NCBI RefSeq assembly: GCF_008831285.2
Contig: NC_045151.1
Span: 10,280,571 to 10,344,570 of the forward strand
Reading direction: 5' to 3'
Origin: Nymphaea colorata
Taxonomy: Eukaryota > Streptophyta > Magnoliopsida > Nymphaeales > Nymphaeaceae
DNA: 64,000 bases
The position numbers were made by a program, and so were the translations under genes. Under the pieces are notes generated by a model. That model ran no database searches and had not been told where the DNA came from. It was given only the letters and a program-made list of their open reading frames with translations. The first letter of the stretch is position 1, and each line of letters starts with the position of its first letter. Shown one piece after another: positions 57,701 through 64,000 of this stretch.

Positions 57701-60700
57701 TTGGGATGCTGCATTGATGGTTTTGAAATATCTAAAGTCATCTTCGGGCAGGGGCCTTTTTTTCAAGAAAGGTGAATCTCTAGAAATTGTTGCTTACAGT
57801 GATGCTGACTATGCAGGGTCTATTGAAGATAGAAAATCCACCACAGGCTTTTGTATCTTTGTTGGGGGCAACCTAATATCATGGAGAAGCAAGAAACAGA
57901 ATGTAGTTTCGAGATCAACTGCAGAATCTGAATATAGAGCAATGGCTCAAACGGCTACTGAGATGACTTGAGTTAAGTCTATGCTAACAAATATGGGTAT
58001 TGAAGTTTCTCTTCCTATGAGAATGTGCTGTGATAACAAGGCTGCCACTTACATTGCAAATAATCCAGTATTTCATGAGAGAACAAAGCACATAGAGGTC
58101 GATTGTCATTATATTCAGGATCTTATACAAGGAGGTGTTGTGTCTACAGTTCATGTAGCTTCTGAAGATCAGGCGGCAGATATGTTTACTAAGGCTCTTC
58201 CTATTGGTGATTTCTCTAGATGCTGTAACAAGCTGAGCATGATTGATATCTATGCTCCAGCTTGAGGGGGAGTGTTGAAATTAGGAAGTTTATATTTAAG
58301 TGTGGTAGTTTTCTGATTATTTAAAAGTTAGAGTCTTCTTGAGTCATTTATATCTTTTTGTGTCTCTCTTGTGTAAAGACACTAGCTGACCCCTATTCTC
58401 TCTTTAAATAAGAGATTAGGGTTAGCAATGAACGTACGTTTTGTTTGTTCTCACTCTCTCTCTCTCCCTCTCGTTCTCTTCTCTTGTGTTCCCTCTCTTT
58501 TCTCCATCTTTTGCAACAAGGATGATCCATCTTCATCTCACGATGGATGACTTCTGGCAATATTTTGTGCAATTAATCTAGTATGAGTTTGTGCCTTTCT
58601 TTTATTATCTTCTACAGAGCATTACATAATAGTTGATGGGATAACACAGTTAGACCTTAAACTAAAACTTAATATCATGAGGAAAGAATAATGTATCACA
58701 TTAAGTACTTGTGTATTAGAAGTTGCTACAGATTTATTATTTGTAGCTTTTTTGTTAGAACTTATTTGGGCTAGCTTCATGGATGCAAATTTCATTTGGT
58801 TTACATGCAAAACAATTCATAATCCTGTTCCTCTTTGTTAGATATGCACTTTAACATGATTATGATGTTCAAACCATTGTCGCAATTTTTTTTTTTGGTG
58901 AAATATTTCTCAGGCAGGAAAATTCAGAGAATTTAAAAATTAAAAGTAAAAACTAAAAAGTAAAAACCAGTAATAGAACTACCAAAATCAGAATTTTGTA
59001 TTCTTACAAAAAACATGATAAAAATCCAAAACAGGTAATGTTAAGACAAACTACGAAAAGATTAAGATATATTAAAAAAAATATTATTGAAAAAACAATA
59101 AATTTGAATTTTTGCTCCTTTTTCTCAAAATCATTTAAATTTTGTAGGTTATTTATAACATGGACAGATGCACTCTTTAGATTGTCAAGTTTTAAACTTA
59201 ATTTAATTAACTGCAGGTCCTCATAGCATATATTTTCAATTACTGTGCCTTCTCATATCTAATGTCTTTTACTCTAGCAAATGTTTTTCAACAATTAACT
59301 TTTTACTGAATTTTTATATTTTTTATCCTTTTTAAAATTTTCAAAGAAAAAAATGTTTTTTTACCACATATTACATTCTGTTATAATCTTCCTTTGCACT
59401 GAACACGTATAACTTATTACACTTTGTAACATATTGTGAAAATCAGCTAAATTGCAGAAATTGAAAAAGGAGAATTGTTGGGGAGCAACAAATTTTGAAG
59501 AAACATAAAAATAGTAGAATGGAATCGTCATATAACAAAATAAATTACCTGGAGCAGCACAAAGATCAAGAATGTGATCCCCTGGCAAAACATTTAATGC
59601 CGTGACAGCAGCTCCAGATGCAGCATCAATTCCATATATCTAAATTGAATCAACAAAATCTACTTAGTAACATATATTAAAAAAAAGAAATATTAAAATC
59701 AATATGGTAAATCCAGTAGTTATAATATAAATATGTGTGAGTGTTTGTGTTTGTGTTTGTGTACGTGTGTGTTTTTTAACCACGGTATGGGACAACACAA
59801 GACACGCCCCTGAAAGTAGATTACACTCTTTATATTGCAATGTAATTATACATTACATGGTACCTTATGCTCTTGGCGCACTTCAAAAGTTGCCAAATGT
59901 TATACTCTTTAGTCTTTAGTTTCTTAAATGATTATGGCTCAGCCTCTACCCGTTTTTATGAGTATTACATGAGAAGCACCTGCATTTTAGAGGGAAAAAC
60001 ATCCATCCGGGGACAATTTGGTGTTGAAACTAGAGGGACATCATGCATGCCATAAATAGGCAAAAGTAGACCAAGAAGTTGACATGTGTGGCTTTTCTAA
60101 CTGAATTCTTGTGCATTTGATGGTTTATTACTTTATGCAATTCAATGTTTCTTGATACCCATATTATTATTTCATTTTTAGCTAGTATGATTTTTCCACC
60201 ATTAACTTCTTTAGTATTTTCTGATTTTGTTATCTTGGGATTTTGAAATCCTTTTATTTTTTAAAAGTTCACATTTTTTACAATATGTTACAACTTACGA
60301 TGTGTTCTTTAACATATCTTAATTTGAGCAGAATCAGTACAAACTATAATACATTTTTTACAACATTACTCCAAACTTATAACACCATTTTTCATGATAA
60401 TATTGTGATGTTATTAAGAAAAATTCATTTTGGTGACAAAATCTCATAATATTATTTCCAGTAAAAAAGTCTTTTTGCAATAAAAACAAAGAAACATGTG
60501 AGGCCTTAGGTTTATAGTTGTTTCAATTGAATGAAGACTTGTAAAAGATGTCAAGGCCACGACAAGTCCTGTTCAAAATGATGTTTTTCGAAAACAAGAA
60601 GAGAGATAAACATGTTCATTCAGCATAGTGAGGGTATTAGAATCGGTAGATAGAGAAGGAGCTACTATGGGTGTATTTGTTTAAGGATCTTGATAGAGCC

Positions 60701-61568
60701 AAAGAATCTATACAAGCTCCTAGCAAATATTAAAATATATATATATATATATATATGTCATATCAATATAATGGATAGAAGATGGAACCATAATGCTTTA
60801 GCTTTGTGGTTTTCGTCACAATACAAATAAATGCCCGTAATGCTTTCTACTGCAGTCATTTAGATGTGTATGCCACATTTTTTCATATGTTGATAAGCAT
60901 AAATATTGAAGTACCAAAGCTTAGATATTTTTTTTTTTATTAGGTAGACCACAGTAACCAAATCTAAAAATTTGATCAACAAAATACTCAATCAATATAA
61001 TGATAACTATGGGAGCAGAATAAACTGGAATATTCATATTTGATCTACATCATTTTGTGAGAATTATGAGCTCTTCAGTTCTTCAACTCTTTTGAATCAG
61101 ATAAAGTTTTTAAATTTTTTCATTAATCTTTCTCTAAAGACTCCTTTATCATTGTCCAATCCATTGAAGACATGTTGGCATATCTCAAAAAAAGAATAGG
61201 CTTAGATACACACTGACTCAAAGAACCCAGCACGATTGCAGCTGGACTAAATCACTCAACCCTATCCAAAAGAAAAAGATTGAAAATGCCTTGCTGAAAA
61301 GCTTTCTAATCTCTTTCATACTTGTGAAATATATACATAAAAAAAGCAGAAGATTGAGACCTTAGTCTTTATAGCAAGTTTCTACGTGAGCTAAAATCAT
61401 GTCCAAGAAGATCACAATGTTACCTTTCCTTCACAATAGACCTTAGACCTTGCAATTTGAATTTGTGATGCAATTGCAAAGAAACCTGGGAGCCAGTTGA
61501 CGTTTTCAAGCTTACAACCAAGCTCAGCTTCCACATCTGCAAGTAGAGTCTCAGAACCTGGTTTAAGC
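45655..61568 (-). CDS. NSUN/NOP2-family RNA cytosine-5 methyltransferase, 5' part not identified
   Basis: Enzymes of this family put a methyl group from S-adenosylmethionine on C5 of cytosine in rRNA or tRNA. Eight exons join in frame to 351 codons plus the stop: 61424-61568, 59549-59639, 50781-50983, 50421-50645, 48349-48480, 47315-47382, 47137-47198, 45655-45785. Motifs in order: SAM site DLCAAPG with AKLC across the splice; [17 protein letters not shown]; motif IV VLVDAEC; motif [16 protein letters not shown] with the catalytic Cys; C-terminal [13 protein letters not shown]. Motif IV has Glu-Cys instead of the usual Pro-Cys. A hydrophilic insert (exon 50421-50645) separates motifs III and IV. 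Intron 48348-47383 starts with GC. No stop or frameshift is seen. The N-terminus is not found and may lie in unrecognised exons above 61568 or past the window end. Copia element 3 sits in the large intron. Confidence 0.88.
45786..47136 (-). other. Last intron of the methyltransferase gene
   Basis: About 1.35 kb, AT-rich. The part at 46470-47030 has repetitive TATCTCGGGGATATC and AATACG words and may be an old mobile-element remnant. No inverted ends could be matched. Confidence 0.55.
47137..47198 (-). CDS. Methyltransferase exon, end of motif VI
   Basis: Encodes [20 protein letters not shown] and A, with acceptor GAACAG and donor CTG|GTAATA. If the donor were skipped, a stop would follow ten codons later; the downstream exon fits the donor exactly. 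Confidence 0.88.
47315..47382 (-). CDS. Methyltransferase exon, start of motif VI
   Basis: Encodes [20 protein letters not shown] and then TC, with acceptor GTGCAG and donor CAG|GTAAAT. The Cys of YSTC is the family's nucleophile. Confidence 0.9.
48349..48480 (-). CDS. Methyltransferase exon with motif IV
   Basis: Encodes [20 protein letters not shown], then [20 protein letters not shown] and RLQ. The acceptor is TTGTTAG and the donor is CAG|GCAAAA, a GC donor. The Cys of DAEC is the motif IV cysteine needed for product release in the family. Confidence 0.9.
48481..50420 (-). other. Intron of the methyltransferase gene between 50421 and 48480
   Basis: About 1.9 kb of AT-rich intron. It includes a (TG)n/(AG)n stretch at 49342-49369 and an A/T-rich region at 49745-50060 with repeated ATCGCAATATT words. 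No other gene is seen. Confidence 0.6.
50421..50645 (-). CDS. Methyltransferase exon, charged insert
   Basis: Encodes a hydrophilic Lys/Arg/Glu/Ser-rich stretch ([14 protein letters not shown], then [19 protein letters not shown]) and ends GGYDK|GTATGC in phase with the next exon. The acceptor may be 3 bases further in. Confidence 0.75.
50781..50983 (-). CDS. Methyltransferase exon with motifs II and III
   Basis: Encodes [20 protein letters not shown] followed by [13 protein letters not shown] and [16 protein letters not shown]. The acceptor is TATCAG; I place the donor at ATG|GTAAAG because it keeps the phase of the next exon. In most relatives the position after CAAPG reads GKT; here it is AKL. 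Confidence 0.87.
50984..52762 (-). other. Rest of the large methyltransferase intron, downstream side of copia element 3
   Basis: About 1.8 kb of ordinary AT-rich intron. Together with 58524-59548 it gives a pre-insertion intron of about 2.8 kb. Confidence 0.65.
52768..53013 (+). repeat. 5' LTR of copia element 3
   Basis: Begins TGTTGAAATTAGG and ends CTTTTGCAACA. A CT-rich stretch occupies its last 70 bases. Confidence 0.93.
53014..53025 (+). other. Primer-binding site of copia element 3
   Basis: TGGTATCAGAGC lies directly after the LTR and is complementary to the 3' end of initiator-methionine tRNA. Confidence 0.93.
53026..54163 (+). other. Leader of copia element 3
   Basis: About 1.1 kb of untranslated sequence between primer site and the first usable ATG. 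A near-duplicate of about 65 bp (GTGGCAGTGGTGCTGCG and onward) occurs around 53950 and 54015. No gag motif is seen. Confidence 0.65.
54164..58265 (+). pseudogene. Copia pol of element 3, interrupted by a MITE
   Basis: From ATG 54164 the chain reads through a short Ser/Thr-rich part into protease (DSGAS, near 54381) and the pre-integrase zinc region ([18 protein letters not shown]). At 54923 the MITE begins. Integrase resumes at 55714 (HVDVWGP), then TDNA and NGVAERKH. The MITE plus one duplication account exactly for the break in frame. Reverse transcriptase ([14 protein letters not shown]) is followed by a frameshift near 56920, a TAG at 57128 and another frameshift near 57470, with [10 protein letters not shown] between them. 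RNase H ([17 protein letters not shown]) has a TGA at 57969 before [15 protein letters not shown]. No active polyprotein can be made. Confidence 0.9.
54924..55705. mobile_element. hAT-like MITE of the CGTATCG-palindrome family, inside copia element 3
   Basis: This 782-bp element is flanked by the perfect 8-bp duplication GTTTGATC (54916-54923 and 55706-55713). Its ends are CAATGTTATAAAAGGCG and GATACGGATAACATTG. The right 200 bp are a string of overlapping palindromes (CGTATCGTACGATACG and variants), and shorter repeats lie at the left. The AT-rich middle shares words with the copies at 3279 and 62837 (for example CTCTCCCTCCT and ATAAAAAATAGAGAAAA). No transposase is encoded. It is the freshest copy in the window, since its host copia is itself young. 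Confidence 0.92.
58273..58518 (+). repeat. 3' LTR of copia element 3
   Basis: Equal in length to the 5' LTR. The two differences seen are A/G near base 16 (GGAAGTTT) and C/T in CTAGCTGACC. Confidence 0.93.
58524..59548 (-). other. Rest of the large methyltransferase intron, upstream side of copia element 3
   Basis: AT-rich intron sequence. The part from 58860 to 59350 has long A/T tracts but no inverted ends that I could match. No exon is recognised. Confidence 0.6.
59549..59639 (-). CDS. Methyltransferase exon with SAM motif I
   Basis: Encodes [20 protein letters not shown] followed by [11 protein letters not shown], with acceptor TTTAG and donor CCAG|GTAATT. DLCAAPG is the hallmark motif I of RsmB/NSUN enzymes. 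Confidence 0.92.
59640..61423 (-). other. Methyltransferase intron before the motif I exon
   Basis: About 1.8 kb, AT-rich, with a (TG)n-like stretch at 59732-59772 and a (TA)n run at 60736-60757. No other coding sequence. Confidence 0.6.
61424..61568 (-). CDS. Methyltransferase exon, N-terminal-most one recognised
   Basis: Encodes [20 protein letters not shown], then [16 protein letters not shown] and YCEGK, ending K|GTAACA. The acceptor is TTTCAAG. The wording is typical of the region before the SAM-binding fold in NSUN proteins. Confidence 0.82.
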
Positions 61569-62099
61569 CTTGAAAGCAAAAACAGTTACTTAAAATATGC
61601 ACAATTCAAAACTAACGGGGAAAAAGACCATAATAAAAATTTTACATAATGCTGATATAAAAAACAAGAAGCACAATCAAGAAAGGTTTCTGTTATAGGC
61701 AATAGATCAAAGAGGTGTTGATAGGTGTATCATGTGGGATCAATATGCCTCTTATGCCAACTGGGCCAAACAACTATTCGCATGTGGTAAGCCATAAAAT
61801 ATCATGATGGCTGTACTTTGTAAGTAAAGAAAGGAGTGCAGAAAAGCCAAACTATCAGAAAAGTGTCTTTTTGTGAGATAGGAGAAGCAGCTTTTACACC
61901 ACAGTAGACATTCGCTATGTCTTTAAGAGATAAACATTATGATAAGCTACATTAAGCGTGCCATTGTGAAGTATTTACCTATTATAAGATGCACAATTAA
62001 TAAAAAACAAAGTGATTTTTCCAACTTCAGGTCCAAGTTTACTCCTCAATGGTTGCTACTATAATGAGACTCCTCCTCCATTTGTATATGACTCTGGAA
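61569..62099 (-). other. Upstream sequence of the methyltransferase gene
   Basis: No exon could be recognised here. It is probably intron if the N-terminal exons lie beyond the transposon at 62100 or outside the window. Confidence 0.45.
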
Positions 62100-63843
62100 C
62101 TTAGTTGTTAAGGTGTCGTCTAAGCGACGCTTAGTCGTGGACTAGGCATGAGTCCACAGCCCTCGCCTAAGTCATGGACTTAGGCGAGGGGTTTGGTCTT
62201 GGCGCCAAGGCCAACCAAGGCTGGACTAGGCGCCAGCATGCCTAGTCCATGGAAGGTGACTTTTCACCTTCAAATTGTTTTCTGTTCAAAGTGTTTGTTT
62301 TGTGTTCTCAAAGTGTTTCCTGTGTGTATTATGTATTTCAAAGTGTTCAAAGTGTTTTTCTGTGTGTTCTACCAGTATTTATATATGAGTTTTGTATTTG
62401 TTTGTGTATATATTATAACTTGTTACATCAGTCAAAGTCAATGTCAAATCTTTTATGGTAACTGGTTGTTTCTTCTTCTAACTCTCCATACCCTGAATGC
62501 AATCCTAACAATTTTGGAAACTGATTTCTTCTTCTATCTCTCCATACGTTGAATGCAATCCTATCTCTATTGTTAATTGTTATGAGGAACTAATCTCCAT
62601 ACACAGAAAATTGTTGAAAGCCTAGCATTTGACCAGAGCCAACTATAGCCTGGCATTTCACTATTTGTCAAATACAACTTGAAAAACCTAAAGCTATTTG
62701 CCAATGCATTTGACCACAACCAACTATAGCCTAGCATTTCACTATTTGTCAATGCATTAAACATTTTATTTTGCTGTTTTATAAGTTGATTTTGACTAAT
62801 CCTAACTCGCTAACATGCTAACTTAACACATAAAACCAATGTTGCAAAATGTGTATCGTAAGCCGTATCAATCTGCCCAATAGATACGCTATATCGTAAA
62901 GTGTCGTAATCTATCGCATGTGTATTGTAAATTTATTTTTTTAATTCAAAAAAATAAAAAATAAAGAAAATTAGATAAATCAATAAAAATAAAAAATTTG
63001 TTTTTTTAAATGAAAAAACATGTTATACCTAATAGCAGGCTTATTATAGGTATAAAGTTACTTCACAAACATTAATAAGTAGTTATAATATCATATAGTA
63101 ACACAGCATGATCTAAGGCATCAGGAAACATAATTTATAAGATGATCCACATAATAACTCATAAGTAAGTCATAACATCCATAACACATCAAAAACCAAG
63201 TTTTACGTACATTATACATCACATCACAAGACAAAATTGTTCAATGTTAATGCAAATAACAAATGAAAACAGCTTCCTTCATAATCTTTATCATCTCATT
63301 CTCATTCTCATCTTTTATAGAAGGTAATAAACCTTCTTTATCTAAACAAGAATCAATCATCCATGCATAAATCTGACCTCAAATCGATGATTTCATGGTG
63401 AAACTGATTATTCCTTTTGAAAATTGCCACAATCTCCCCCTCCTTCAACTATTAGATATGTTCAGAAATGAAGAGGGACGCAAGTTTTAAAAATTAGTTT
63501 GAAAAGTTTTAACCCTATATTTTTCAAAATAGACATGTATCATGCGATACGCGGTGTATCGTGCGATACGCGGTGCATCGCCCTGTATTGTATGATACAG
63601 GCTGTGTACCATATTGTTAATTTAAAAGTACACCCCGTATTGCACGATACAGGCTGTGTATCATATCACAAATTAAAAAGCGACGATATGTATCGTACAA
63701 GACGGCCTCGTATCATACAATACATGCAGCACTGCATAAAACATAAAAGCCAGCATTTTAGAATTTAAAATAACTAAGCAAAATTGCAACGACTTTTGGA
63801 TGCCTTTTTAGGCTAGTCGCGCCTAGCGGCCTTGACAACTAAG
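62100..63843. mobile_element. Small DNA transposon (TTAGTTGTTAAGG-ended), host of a nested MITE
   Basis: The left end CTTAGTTGTTAAGGTG and right end CCTTGACAACTAAG are inverted repeats, flanked by the duplication CTCTGGAA (62092-62099 and 63844-63851). A ninth base can be assigned either way, so hAT (8 bp) and Mutator-like (9 bp) origins are both possible. The left subterminal part is packed with GGCG/CGCC palindromes (TAAGCGACGCTTA, CTTGGCGCCAAG). Without the nested element and its duplication it is about 840 bp. It encodes no transposase. Confidence 0.8.
62837..63734. mobile_element. hAT-like MITE of the CGTATCG-palindrome family, nested copy
   Basis: This 898-bp element begins CAATGTTGCAAAATGTG and ends CATGCAGCACTG. 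It is flanked by the perfect 8-bp duplication CATAAAAC (62829-62836 and 63735-63742). The palindromes near the right end are decayed (GCGATACGCGGTGTATCGTG, TGTATTGTATGATACA), so it is older than the 54924 copy. It has the same orientation as that copy. Confidence 0.88.
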
Positions 63844-63851
63844 CTCTGGAA

Positions 63852-64000
63852 CATCAAAACCTTGTGCATTAGGTACATGTATTGTTGCAGTCACAAACCA
63901 CTTTTAAGCTTATCAACTGTTTGAAAATTCACTGAACTCATTTCAGTTTCTGTCTTCTCCCCAGTACAGTGGCATTAGAGTTCTTACTTACAAACAAGGC
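63852..64000. other. Window end, unassigned
   Basis: About 150 bp after the transposon's target duplication. No exon or motif can be supported here. Confidence 0.5.

Larger units (their letters stand above)
52768..58518 (+). mobile_element. Ty1/copia retrotransposon 3, young, in the methyltransferase intron
   Basis: The 5751-bp element lies antisense to its host gene. Both LTRs are 246 bp, and the 5-bp duplication AGGAT flanks it (52763-52767 and 58519-58523). The LTRs differ at only two positions by eye, so the insertion is recent. Primer site and polypurine tract (GAGGGGGAG, 58264-58272) are present. Gag is essentially missing: the coding region goes from a short N-terminal stretch straight to protease. 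The integrase is split by a 782-bp MITE, and pol carries stops and frameshifts. It resembles element 2 in RNase H and LTR start. Confidence 0.93.

Overview
This window is nuclear DNA of a flowering plant. The evidence is spliced gene structures with GT-AG and a few GC-AG introns, plant-type CDKC kinase exons with the long Pro/Gly/Gln-rich tail, three Ty1/copia retrotransposons primed by the initiator-Met tRNA (TGGTATCAGAGC), and several small non-autonomous DNA transposons. The sequence is AT-rich and full of microsatellites. The lineage below angiosperm level cannot be settled from the sequence alone.

Positions 1-43150 hold a degenerate tandem array of five related units, called A to E here. 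A full unit has, in order: a short upstream block, one exon copied from clathrin heavy chain (reading [20 protein letters not shown]), a (TC)n tract, a conserved ~200-bp leader-like block ending at a splice donor, a long intron, and then exons 2-12 of a CDKC cyclin-dependent kinase. No copy has the first kinase exon with the glycine-rich ATP loop, and every copy has further lesions, so I call all of them pseudogenes. Unit A (1-10147) keeps exons 2-8; its 3' half is replaced by a 5'-truncated copia element (4188-8538). Unit B (10148-12206) keeps only pieces of exons 2, 5, 6 and 7. Unit C (12562-26588) has exons 2-12 and a reverse-strand copia element (13187-16796) in its leader intron. Unit D (26589-37725) has exons 2-12 and the longest tail. 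Unit E (38265-43150) has only the upstream half, invaded by a two-exon fragment of a P4-ATPase lipid flippase gene.

Positions 43151-45654 are intergenic with degenerate repeats and no gene I can support. From 45655 to at least 61568, on the minus strand, lies the one gene that looks functional: an NSUN/NOP2-family (RsmB-type) RNA cytosine-5 methyltransferase. I reconstruct eight exons. Its 5' end is not identified and may lie beyond the window. Its largest intron carries a nearly complete, young copia element (52768-58518; LTRs differ at two of 246 positions).

The most notable feature is a family of small hAT-like elements built from CGTATCGTACGATACG-type palindromes. Copies lie at 3279-3932, 19441-20057 (the same insertion, duplicated with the array), 29955-30391 (truncated), 54924-55705 (inside the young copia) and 62837-63734 (inside another small transposon at 62100-63843). 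All three independent complete insertions are flanked by perfect 8-bp target duplications. They therefore span old to very recent activity.
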